Below the pieces are notes generated by a model. The model worked only from the letters and a program-made list of their open reading frames with translations. It ran no database searches and was not told the origin of the DNA. Made by a program: the position numbers and the translations under genes. Below are positions 52,549 to 60,084 of a DNA stretch of 64,000 bases, one piece after another. Each line of letters begins with the position of its first letter. The first letter of the stretch is position 1. This DNA comes from Betaproteobacteria bacterium (lineage in GTDB: Bacteria; Pseudomonadota; Gammaproteobacteria; Burkholderiales; UBA6910), in contig JACPEG010000024.1 of NCBI GenBank assembly GCA_016183615.1, forward strand, positions 40,465 through 104,464. The letters run 5' to 3'.

Positions 52549-53705
52549 GCGGCAAAGAACGGATGGCTTTGAATCCGCTCGGCGAGCGCGGTGATTTCCG
52601 GCCGAACCGCGGCGGTGATTTCCGGATCGACCCGGGACGCGAATAGATACCCTTCGTCCTCCTCGCCCTCCCCCCAGCCCGCCGCCCGGAGCAACGCCTG
52701 GCCCTGCCCGGGAATCGCCTCCGGCAACATGCGTCCCGAGAGCAGCGCCCAAAGCCCGGTCCAGGCGCGGGCCACCAGCAGCGGGTGATAGCCCCCGCCG
52801 CCGGTAACCAGCAATCGCGGCGTTCCGTCGGGATGGCATGGGCAGGCCGCGATTACCTTGGCCGCGATCTCCAGAAAACATTGGGTCGTGATCCGGAACT
52901 TGCCCAGGGGATCGGCGGCCAGCATGTCGGCGCCGGCCTGCAATACCATCACATCGGGGCGGAAGCGCGAGACTACCCCGGGCCACACTGCGTCGAATGC
53001 CACCCGGTACTCGCCGTCGTGAACGCCCTGGGGCAGCGGCAGGTTGATCGTGGTGTGGCCGGCCTCCGGATTTCCCGCATCCTCGAAGCGTCCGCCCCGG
53101 AAGGGATAGGCATAGGAGGTGTCCATGTGCAGGGAGAGCGTGAGCACATCGGGGTCACCCAGGAATGCCTCCTCGACGCCGTCGCCGTGGTGGGCATCGA
53201 GGTCCAGGTACAGCACCCGCCAGCCTTCCCGCTTCAGGCGCAGGATGCCCAGCACCGGGTCGTTGAAATAGCAGAAACCCTGGGCATGGCCGGCGCGGGC
53301 GTGGTGCATGCCGCCGGCGGGGTTGAAGCCGATGCGGCCCGCGATCACTTCCTCGGCCGCCTGGACGCTGGCGCCGGTAGCCGCCGCCGGTATGGAATAC
53401 AGTCCCTCGAAATACGGGTTCTCCAGGGTTCCCAGCCGGAATTCCCGGCGATAGCCGTTATTCACCTTGCCCAGGGCCTCGCAGCGCTTGATGGCGGACA
53501 CGTACTCGCGCGTATGAAACCAGGTGAGTTCCCGGTCTGCCGCCTTGCGCGGCCGCCGCAGTTCCTCCGGTTTCAGCGCGCCATAGGCCTTGATGAGATC
53601 GAAGGTGAGGGACACCCGCGGAATCGCCAGTGGATGATTCTTCCCGTAGGCCTTGCGGCGCGCGCCGCCGCCGATGAAGGTGGCCTTCCGCGACGGCGGA
53701 ATCAT
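52545..53705 (-). CDS. Histone deacetylase / AcuC-type zinc deacetylase
   Basis: A 386-residue member of the arginase/deacetylase fold. The active-site pieces are GMHHARAGHAQGFCYFNDP (the two histidines and Phe), LDLDAHHGDGVEEAF (Asp-His-Asp zinc region) and GADMLAADPLGKF. Bacterial members deacetylate lysines, acetylpolyamines or acetoin-pathway targets. Its start overlaps the CbbO stop by 4 bases, so it is translated with the CbbQ/CbbO-type pair. This arrangement suggests that protein acetylation is linked to the chaperone. Confidence 0.9.
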   Translation of the reverse strand: MIPPSRKATFIGGGARRKAYGKNHPLAIPRVSLTFDLIKAYGALKPEELRRPRKAADRELTWFHTREYVSAIKRCEALGKVNNGYRREFRLGTLENPYFEGLYSIPAAATGASVQAAEEVIAGRIGFNPAGGMHHARAGHAQGFCYFNDPVLGILRLKREGWRVLYLDLDAHHGDGVEEAFLGDPDVLTLSLHMDTSYAYPFRGGRFEDAGNPEAGHTTINLPLPQGVHDGEYRVAFDAVWPGVVSRFRPDVMVLQAGADMLAADPLGKFRITTQCFLEIAAKVIAACPCHPDGTPRLLVTGGGGYHPLLVARAWTGLWALLSGRMLPEAIPGQGQALLRAAGWGEGEEDEGYLFASRVDPEITAAVRPEITALAERIQSHPFFAA

Positions 53706-56242
53706 CTGCGGAGCCGCAGGTAGATTTCGGGCAGCTTCTTGGGCAGGCTGTTGATGTGGTCCAGCACCAGGTAATGGCCTGCGCCGAAGATGCGCGACAG
53801 GTATTCCGTGCCCGCGGGGTCGAGGGTGATGCAGAAGGCGTGCACTCCCTGGTCGCCGGCCTCCTTCACCGCCATGCGCGTGTCCTCGTGCAAGTAGCGC
53901 ACGTCGCCGCCGTCGTCATAGTCCTCGGGCCGGCCATCCGACAGGATCAGCAGCAGCCGGCGCCGGCACGGCGCATCGCGGAAGCGGGTGAGCGCGTGGC
54001 GCATCGCTGCCCCCATGCGCGTGGCAAGCCGCCCGGAAAGCCCGCCGATCACCGCCTTCATCTCGCCAGTGTAGGGTTGCTCGAAATCCTTGATGGTGTA
54101 ATAGCTCACGCTGTCCCGGTACTTGGAGGAGAACCCGGCGATGGCGTAGGCGTCGCCCACCACCTCCATGCTCTCGGCGAACAGCAGGAGGCCGGCGCGG
54201 ATGCGGTCCACGACGCGGCCCTGGCCTTCCGGCAGCTGCTGCATGACCGAGGTGGACAGGTCCGCCAGCAGGGTGACGGCAGTGTCGCGCTGCTGGACGT
54301 CGCGCCGCCGGTAGATGCTGGTGTGCGGCGATAGCCCCGCGCGCTTTTCCGCGACGAACCCCACCACCGCGTCGAGGTCGATGTCGTCGCCTTCGAACTG
54401 GCGCTTGAGGGGCGCCTGGCGCGTGGGCTTCTGGGCCTGGATCGCCTTCTTGAGCCGCGCCAGCGCATGGGCGTACTGGTGCGTGAGCCGGATGGCTTCA
54501 TTCATGTTCGATTCGGCCAGCTTGCGCTCCTGCACCCAGGCCCAGTTGCGCTTGTAGCGGCCCTCCCGGTAATCCCATTCCGGGTAGGGGATGCCGCGTT
54601 CGCCGGCCCCCTGCCCGCGCCCGTGGGACTGGACTCGCGCCGGCTGGGGAATTCCAAACCCTGCCTGACCCCCGACGCCGGCCATCCGGTCGGTCTTCTG
54701 GTCGCTTTCAGGCTCCCCGCCCTGGACGCACTTGGGCGATTTTTCATCGGCAAGCGGCAGCGGCGTCTGGGAAGGCGTTCCTTCTTCCTGATCGAGGTCG
54801 CGTTGCTGCTTTCCGGATTCAGTCTGCTCCTCCCGCGGGTAGACCGGCCGCGCCGCATTGGGGGAGCGTCCGGGCAGGTAGGCTCGCTGGCACTCCTCCC
54901 GGGTCGAAACCGGCGCAAGCGGGATTTCGCGATAGAGCTGGAGCGCGATCCTGAACGCGTCCGCCACGGTCGCCTGCTCCGCCAGCAAAGGCTCGAACCG
55001 GCGCGATGCATTCCCTCCCCCTTGATGGGGGAGGGTCAGGGCGGGGGTGAAATTCGCGGCCCGTTTCAACGTCCGCAGCGCCAGATCGTAATAGTCCGCC
55101 GCCGGACCGGGCCCGGGATGGCAAGCCTCGGCCTCTTCTACCATCCGCTGCAGATGGTTGGGAATCACCTTTCCGATGCGCCAGTCCACCCGCAGGTCTT
55201 CGCACAGATCGAACAGCAGCTGAAAGCGCGGCGCGTCGTCGCCAAAAAGGGCGTACAGCGGCTGCCAGTCGATGCGCTGACCGGGATCGACCGAGGGGTT
55301 CGCCGCGCCGGCTTCCCGGAACAGCGCCTCCATATGGTCGCGACGGTAGGAGCCGAACAGGATGTGGCCGGCGGCATGGAGCACGCCGAGCACTGCCTCC
55401 TCCCGCCCCGCCATCGCCGCCGGCAGGAACAGGTCGCGCCCGTCAGTCTCCACGAACGCACGACCCTGGTCCGGCGACCAGTTGCCGTCCTTGAGGCCGA
55501 TGCTCCCGGGATACCAGGCCGCCACCAGGAACTGCATCAGCCGCTGGTGCTCGGGCAGCCGATAGCCCGGCAGCTGCTCCATGAGCAGATGCAGGCTCTC
55601 TTCCGATTCCAGCCGGAAATAGGCTTCTCCGCGCAGCCGCCCCGCCTGCAGGATGTCCGCGCCCCGCAGCGCCCATGGCAGCACCGCCGGGGCACCGAGC
55701 AGGTTGCGCACCTTGATGGCGCCGGCAAGATAGGTGGAAAGCGCGAGCCGGCGCAGCTCGAACAACTCCTCCGCCGGGGTGCAAACGTTCTCGACACCGG
55801 TAATGCCCTGGCGGCCGGCGAGATCGTCCACCGGTGTCCGGAAATAGGCGGTGCCGCTTTCCAGGTGGCGCATGCACCATTTGTGCCCGATCTCCGCCCA
55901 GCGGACCTCCCCCGCGTGGCCCAGGATCAAGTAGGCGCGCGGCAGGTTGTCCATGAAACCCTCCACGGCCTTCCAGGAATTCCGCCACTTCATGAACTGC
56001 AGGGCCTGGCGGGTCCAGGTCAGCACTTCTTCCGCCACCTCCTCGATCGCCGGTGTGCCGCGGATGAAGGCCCGGCCCGCATCCCGGTCATGCAGGAACA
56101 GTTCCCGGCAGGCCTTGAGCCATTCGAGTGCAGCGGCGTCCCCGTGCCGCCGAACGCAGGGCAGCGCCGCCAGCGCGTCGCGGTGGGCGACGAAGCTCGC
56201 TTCCGCGAGAGCGGCAAGTGCCTTCTCAACTTCGGAATTCAT
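53702..56242 (-). CDS. cbbO: CbbO/NorD-type von Willebrand A-domain protein
   Basis: An 846-residue protein with a long N-terminal helical region and a C-terminal VWA domain whose metal-binding motif is DLSTSVMQQLP (MIDAS DxSxS), then DGRPEDYDDGGDVRYLHEDT. The CbbO/NorD group works with a MoxR-type AAA+ partner to remodel RuBisCO or nitric oxide reductase. The frame is open to 56332, but the start at 56242 (MNSEVEKALAALAEASF) avoids the overlap with CbbQ. A poorly conserved middle linker contains an intergenic-type palindrome translated in frame (55013-55035). The gene symbol is tentative because no RuBisCO genes are present. Confidence 0.82.
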   Translation of the reverse strand: MNSEVEKALAALAEASFVAHRDALAALPCVRRHGDAAALEWLKACRELFLHDRDAGRAFIRGTPAIEEVAEEVLTWTRQALQFMKWRNSWKAVEGFMDNLPRAYLILGHAGEVRWAEIGHKWCMRHLESGTAYFRTPVDDLAGRQGITGVENVCTPAEELFELRRLALSTYLAGAIKVRNLLGAPAVLPWALRGADILQAGRLRGEAYFRLESEESLHLLMEQLPGYRLPEHQRLMQFLVAAWYPGSIGLKDGNWSPDQGRAFVETDGRDLFLPAAMAGREEAVLGVLHAAGHILFGSYRRDHMEALFREAGAANPSVDPGQRIDWQPLYALFGDDAPRFQLLFDLCEDLRVDWRIGKVIPNHLQRMVEEAEACHPGPGPAADYYDLALRTLKRAANFTPALTLPHQGGGNASRRFEPLLAEQATVADAFRIALQLYREIPLAPVSTREECQRAYLPGRSPNAARPVYPREEQTESGKQQRDLDQEEGTPSQTPLPLADEKSPKCVQGGEPESDQKTDRMAGVGGQAGFGIPQPARVQSHGRGQGAGERGIPYPEWDYREGRYKRNWAWVQERKLAESNMNEAIRLTHQYAHALARLKKAIQAQKPTRQAPLKRQFEGDDIDLDAVVGFVAEKRAGLSPHTSIYRRRDVQQRDTAVTLLADLSTSVMQQLPEGQGRVVDRIRAGLLLFAESMEVVGDAYAIAGFSSKYRDSVSYYTIKDFEQPYTGEMKAVIGGLSGRLATRMGAAMRHALTRFRDAPCRRRLLLILSDGRPEDYDDGGDVRYLHEDTRMAVKEAGDQGVHAFCITLDPAGTEYLSRIFGAGHYLVLDHINSLPKKLPEIYLRLRR
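55013..55035. repeat. Palindrome inserted in frame inside the CbbO gene
   Basis: CCCTCCCCC-ttgat-GGGGGAGGG is a perfect 9-base inverted repeat inside the coding region. On the coding strand it encodes LTLPHQGGG in the variable linker. The CCCTCCCCC...GGGTGAGGG-type motif is a common extragenic repeat, here inserted without breaking the frame. Confidence 0.6.
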
Positions 56243-56269
56243 GGCCTGGGATGCGTGTGGAACAAGGCT

Positions 56270-56327
56270 GAAGGATGAAAACATTCCGGAGGATGGGAGC
56301 AGCCTTCCTCCTTTCCCTTCATCCTTC
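56270..56327. repeat. Inverted repeat between CbbQ and CbbO genes
   Basis: GAAGGATGAA at 56270-56279 and TTCATCCTTC at 56318-56327 form a perfect 10-base inverted repeat separated by 38 bases, covering the end of the CbbQ gene. It may set the CbbQ:CbbO ratio or be a leftover of a small repeat. Confidence 0.5.
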
Positions 56328-57167
56328 GGCAAAGTGCGCCTTGACGATTTCCATCAGGGCTTCCGCCAGCTCCACGTCGTCGGTGATGGGATTCACCATG
56401 GCCACCCGGCAGGCTTCGATCGGCTCCAGCCCGGCGCTCATCATGCTGCCGGCGTACACCAGCGCCCGGGTGGAGGTCACTTCCTCCAGTCCATGGTCCT
56501 TGAGGGCCCGCGCCCGGCGGCCCGCCGCCACCAGCCGGCGCGCGGAATCTTCCCCGAGATCGGGAACCTCGTTGCGGATGATCCTGAGCTCGATCTCCTC
56601 CGCCGGAAAATCGAAATGAATGGCGATGAAGCGCTGCTTGGTGGAAGGCTTCAGGTCCTTGAGCACCGTCTGGTAGCCGGGGTTGTAGGAAATCACCAGC
56701 ATGAAGTCCTCGTGGGCCTCGATTTCCTGGCCCTTTTTCTCCAGGGGCAGCCGCCGCCGGTGGTCGGTGAGCGGGTGAATCACCACCGTCGAATCGGTGC
56801 GCGCTTCCACGATTTCGTCGAGATAGCAGATGGCCCCCGCCTTCACCGCCCGCGTGAGCGGACCGTCCTGCCACACGGTCTGCTCGCCTTCCAGCAGGAA
56901 GCGCCCCACCAGGTCGGAGCTGGTGAGGTCTTCGTGGCAGGAGACCGTCACCAGCGGCCGCTTGAGGCGCCACGCCATGTACTCCAGAAACCGCGTCTTG
57001 CCGCAGCCGGTGGGGCCCTTGAGCATCACCGGCAGGCGCTTGCGGTAGGCGGCCTCGAAGACCCGGATCTCGTTCGCCTGGGGCTCGTAATAGGGTGCCT
57101 GATCTTCCGCCGGGGGCTGGATGATGTCCCGCTCCACGCCGCGCAGCCTAGTCAGCAGATTCTTCAT
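56319..57167 (-). CDS. cbbQ: CbbQ/NirQ/NorQ-type MoxR AAA+ ATPase
   Basis: A 282-residue AAA+ chaperone. Walker A is [17 protein letters not shown], Walker B is AICYLDEI, and the pre-sensor region is [20 protein letters not shown] with sensor YNPGYQ. The C-terminal part is the CbbQ_C domain ([19 protein letters not shown]). It works as a ring with the VWA protein downstream. Known clients are RuBisCO and nitric oxide reductase; neither is in this window. It lies 4 bases after a hypothetical gene in the same operon. Confidence 0.92.
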   Translation of the reverse strand: MKNLLTRLRGVERDIIQPPAEDQAPYYEPQANEIRVFEAAYRKRLPVMLKGPTGCGKTRFLEYMAWRLKRPLVTVSCHEDLTSSDLVGRFLLEGEQTVWQDGPLTRAVKAGAICYLDEIVEARTDSTVVIHPLTDHRRRLPLEKKGQEIEAHEDFMLVISYNPGYQTVLKDLKPSTKQRFIAIHFDFPAEEIELRIIRNEVPDLGEDSARRLVAAGRRARALKDHGLEEVTSTRALVYAGSMMSAGLEPIEACRVAMVNPITDDVELAEALMEIVKAHFAEG

Positions 57168-57171
57168 GAAT

Positions 57172-57591
57172 TCAATCCTCCAGACGCCCCTCGCGAAGGC
57201 AGCGGGTCTTGATATAAAGATAGACGTGTCGCGCCGTCCTCACCGCCATTTTTTCGGGCGCCGCCGGCAGCGCGTCCTTCCGGTCCATGGCAAGACAGTT
57301 GCGGTAATAAACCAGTTCCCGGCAATTGTCGCGGATGGCGTTCCAGCTGGGCTCGCCTTTCACCAGGGCCTTGAGTACCTCCAGGATGTCCGCGCTCTTC
57401 ATGGGCACCTGCTTTCTTTCCTCATCTTCCAGGTAGGCGACGATCAGGCGCTTGATCACGGCGATGGCCTGTTCTACGGTCTCACCCAAGGGTAGCGTCC
57501 GGCCGAAACGAATCGCCCCCTCCAGCGCGGCGATTTCCCGGTCGACGCCATCAAAGGTGCTTTTCAATTCTGCGTGATTCATGGTTGGCAT
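57172..57591 (-). CDS. Hypothetical protein, first gene of the CbbQ operon
   Basis: A 139-residue soluble, mostly helical protein with no family that I recognise ([20 protein letters not shown], then [19 protein letters not shown]). An in-frame Met at residue 4 (MNHAELK) could be the start. It sits 4 bases upstream of the CbbQ gene and likely works with the chaperone pair, perhaps as an adaptor; the name is open. The divergent gene starts about 70 bases away. Confidence 0.6.
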   Translation of the reverse strand: MPTMNHAELKSTFDGVDREIAALEGAIRFGRTLPLGETVEQAIAVIKRLIVAYLEDEERKQVPMKSADILEVLKALVKGEPSWNAIRDNCRELVYYRNCLAMDRKDALPAAPEKMAVRTARHVYLYIKTRCLREGRLED

Positions 57592-57595
57592 GAAA

Positions 57596-57611
57596 ATTAG
57601 CGAATGCTAAT
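57596..57611. promoter_or_regulatory. Inverted repeat between divergent genes
   Basis: ATTAGC-gaat-GCTAAT, perfect 6-base arms, lies 5 bases upstream of the hypothetical-CbbQ operon start and about 50 bases upstream of the divergent small gene. It is a possible operator for a shared regulator and overlaps a TAATAT box on the plus strand. Confidence 0.45.
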
Positions 57612-57660
57612 ATGTACCATTCTAACCCGTATAGAAGCACTTGGCACCTCGGAGGAATCC

Positions 57661-57990
57661 ATGCCGGCGACGACGTTCGTGAAAATGCTGAAGCTCAACA
57701 ACCTGCAATACAACCCAAACCGGGATCCGCAAGTCTATCGTCGCTGCGTCAACGAGCCGTTCCGGATTCAGGCCCTGCTCGAGGGCAAGGGGGCAGCGCG
57801 CTGCGTGCTTAAGAATGCCGAGGGAACCGTCCTCGCGGAGAAAAGCGTTGCCCTGCCCGGAACGTTCACCCATGAACTGCGCTTTCCGACCGCGGGGGTA
57901 CGGGTCGTCACCTTGACCGTGGAAGCAAATGGCCGGCGTTACAGCCAGGATCTGCGGCTCGACGTGCTGGAACACGCGTGGGAGGGGTAG
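57661..57990 (+). CDS. Hypothetical small protein, divergent from the CbbQ operon
   Basis: A 109-residue cytoplasmic protein (MPATTFVKMLKLNNLQYNPN, later RIQALLEGKGAARCVLKNAEG). It looks beta-rich, with no signal peptide or recognised family. The ATG follows GGAGGAATCC, a strong ribosome site, which supports that it is real. Being divergent from the CbbQ operon with a shared palindrome, it may be co-regulated. Confidence 0.6.
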   Translation: MPATTFVKMLKLNNLQYNPNRDPQVYRRCVNEPFRIQALLEGKGAARCVLKNAEGTVLAEKSVALPGTFTHELRFPTAGVRVVTLTVEANGRRYSQDLRLDVLEHAWEG

Positions 57991-58018
57991 CCGGCAGGCA
58001 TCTGCCGTCAGCTGATCG

Positions 58019-58516
58019 CTACAACACCGCCGGTCGATCCGGCAGTTCGTCCGGGTTGACGCCCTGGGCCGGGAAATACCGCGCGAGCAGTGCGCCCACT
58101 TCGCGGATGCCGGCGATCGCGCCCGCTTCGAACTTTCCTTCCCGGAACGCGGCTTCCATCCTGCTGCAAATCGCTTCCCAATCTTCCTGCACCACTTTTG
58201 CCGCGACGCCCCGGTCGGCAACGATTTCCACGTCCCGGTCCGCGAGCAGCAGGTAGATCAGCACCCCGCTGTTGTGCTCGGTGTCCCAGACCCGAAGCGC
58301 CGAGAACACCTCGACGGCCCGCTCCCGGGCCGACTGGCCCCGAAGCAGCGCCCCGAAATCGAGAGTCGCTTCCACCACGAAGCGGATTTCGCCCAGCTGG
58401 GGCTCTTCCGCTTCGCGGGTCGCCCGCTCGATCGATGCCATGGCGCCTGCCGGAAACGCGCGCCGCACGATCCACGGCGGGAGCAGGAGGTGCTTCAGTA
58501 TGCGGGTCAGATTCAC
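58019..58516 (-). CDS. TPM-domain protein (second copy, no signal peptide)
   Basis: A 165-residue protein with a TPM/YgcG-like phosphatase-fold domain: GEIRFVVEATLDFGALLRGQ and the hallmark HNSGVLIYLLLADRDVEIVADRGV. It starts with GTG directly at the stop codon of the upstream TPM gene, so the two are co-translated. TPM proteins are linked to photosystem II repair in plants and to LemA in bacteria; activity here is unknown. It has no clear membrane segment beyond the weakly hydrophobic N terminus. Confidence 0.8.
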   Translation of the reverse strand: MNLTRILKHLLLPPWIVRRAFPAGAMASIERATREAEEPQLGEIRFVVEATLDFGALLRGQSARERAVEVFSALRVWDTEHNSGVLIYLLLADRDVEIVADRGVAAKVVQEDWEAICSRMEAAFREGKFEAGAIAGIREVGALLARYFPAQGVNPDELPDRPAVL

Positions 58517-59407
58517 TTACCATCTCCCGGAGGCGCCGCCTCCGCCGAAGCTGCCGCCCCCGCCGCTGAAACCGCCCCCGCTGCTGAATCCACCGCCTCC
58601 GCCGCTGCTCCAGCCTCCGCCCCATGGGCCGCCGCGGCCCCGCCCCCCGGCGATGCCTCCGGCAAGGGTAAACAGGAACGCAATCACCCCGGCAATCACC
58701 CCCACGATCAGCGAGCCGATGACGACACCCGCGACGCCGCCAATGATTGCTCCCATGGCGGAAGCGGCGAACAGCCGCCCGAACAGGGCTCGCAACAGAC
58801 CGCCACCGATGGCGATCGCCGCCAGGGCGAAAAAGATCAGTTCGAAACGGTCCGGGGAGACCTGGATGCCGGACCGCCTCTCCGGAGCCGGCAGGGGCTC
58901 CCCCTGCACCACCCCGATGATGCGTTCCACCCCGGCGGCAATGCCGCCGGAGAAATCTCCCTCCTTGAAGCGCGGAACGATGATCTCGCGGACGATGCGG
59001 CTCGCGATCAGGTCGGGCAGCACGCCTTCGAGACCGCGGCCGACCTCGATGCGCAGTTCCCGGTCGTTCGTCGCCACCAGCAGCAGCACGCCGTCGTCCA
59101 CGCCCTTTCTTCCCAGATTCCACTGGTCCACAACCCGGATCGAGTACTGCTCGATGGTTTCGGGACGCACGGTGGGAACGATGAGAACGGCGATCTGGCT
59201 GCCCCTGGCGGCCTCGAAGGCCCCGAGGCGCTCTTCAAGCTGCGCGGCCTGGGCAGAGGACAGCGCTCCGGCAAGATCGGTCACGCGCGCCTTGAGGGGC
59301 GGCACCGCGACCTGGGCCCACGCTGCCGCCGCGAGGAGCAGCGCGATCCCGGTCAGAACCCGCAATCCGGCCCAATCGAGGCGCGCGACGCCCATGGCAG
59401 GGGTCAC
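58517..59407 (-). CDS. TPM-domain membrane protein with Gly-rich tail (YgcG-like)
   Basis: A 296-residue protein: signal or anchor near the N terminus (GLRVLTGIALLLAAAAWAQV), a TPM domain in residues about 35-170 (LSSAQAAQLEERLGAFEAAR, DDGVLLLVATNDRELRIEVG), membrane segments (LIFFALAAIAIGGGLLRALF; VVIGSLIVGVIAGVIAFLFT) and a Gly/Ser-rich tail ending in GRW. This TPM-LemA pairing is common; the domain probably faces the periplasm. It lies 15 bases downstream of lemA. Confidence 0.85.
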   Translation of the reverse strand: MTPAMGVARLDWAGLRVLTGIALLLAAAAWAQVAVPPLKARVTDLAGALSSAQAAQLEERLGAFEAARGSQIAVLIVPTVRPETIEQYSIRVVDQWNLGRKGVDDGVLLLVATNDRELRIEVGRGLEGVLPDLIASRIVREIIVPRFKEGDFSGGIAAGVERIIGVVQGEPLPAPERRSGIQVSPDRFELIFFALAAIAIGGGLLRALFGRLFAASAMGAIIGGVAGVVIGSLIVGVIAGVIAFLFTLAGGIAGGRGRGGPWGGGWSSGGGGGFSSGGGFSGGGGSFGGGGASGRW

Positions 59408-59422
59408 GGAAAAGCCGCGACG

Positions 59423-60037
59423 CTACCTGGCCGGCGCGGCCGGCGGCGCGCCGAATTCCACCTTGGGAGCGGAGGAAATCGCCTTTTCGTTCTCCACGGT
59501 AAAGTTCGGCTTCACCTGGAAATCGAACAGCATCGCCGTGAGGTTGGTGGGGAACTGGCGCACCACCACGTTGTAGTCCTGCACCGCCTTGATGTAGCGC
59601 TGGCGCGCCACGGCGATGCGGTTCTCGGTGCCTTCCAGTTGCGCCATCAGGTCCCGGAACGCCGCGTCGGACTTGAGCTCGGGATATTTCTCCACCACCA
59701 CCAGCAACCGTGAAAGGGCGCTGGACAGCTCTCCCTGGGCCGCCTGGAATTTGGCGAACGCCCCCGGGTCGTTGAGAAGCTGCGGTGTAGCCTGGATGGA
59801 GCCCACTTTGGCGCGGGCCTCGGTCACGCCCAGCAGCACGGCCTGCTCCTGGGCGGCAAAGCCCTTGACGGTATTCACGAGATTGGGCACCAGGTCGGAC
59901 CGGCGCTGGTACTGGTTCACCACCTCGGACCAGCCTGCCTTGATCTGCTCGTCGGTGGACTGCAGCGTGTTGTAGCCGCAGCCGGAAAGTACCGAGGCCA
60001 CCAGCAGCAGCACGACGGACAACAGGCCTTTGCGCAT
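59423..60037 (-). CDS. lemA: LemA-family lipoprotein
   Basis: A 204-residue protein with a lipoprotein signal (LLLVASVLSGCGYN, lipobox LSGC) and the all-helical LemA domain: QIKAGWSEVVNQYQRRSDLV and NLVNTVKGFAAQEQAVLLGV, then FPTNLTAMLFDFQVKPNFTV. The ATG at 60037 follows AAGGAGAAAACC. LemA sits upstream of the two TPM genes as one unit. Its biochemical function is not established. Confidence 0.9.
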   Translation of the reverse strand: MRKGLLSVVLLLVASVLSGCGYNTLQSTDEQIKAGWSEVVNQYQRRSDLVPNLVNTVKGFAAQEQAVLLGVTEARAKVGSIQATPQLLNDPGAFAKFQAAQGELSSALSRLLVVVEKYPELKSDAAFRDLMAQLEGTENRIAVARQRYIKAVQDYNVVVRQFPTNLTAMLFDFQVKPNFTVENEKAISSAPKVEFGAPPAAPAR

Positions 60038-60084
60038 GGTTTTCTCCTTGTTGGAAAGCTTGCAACCCGGTCTTGATATGGTGG

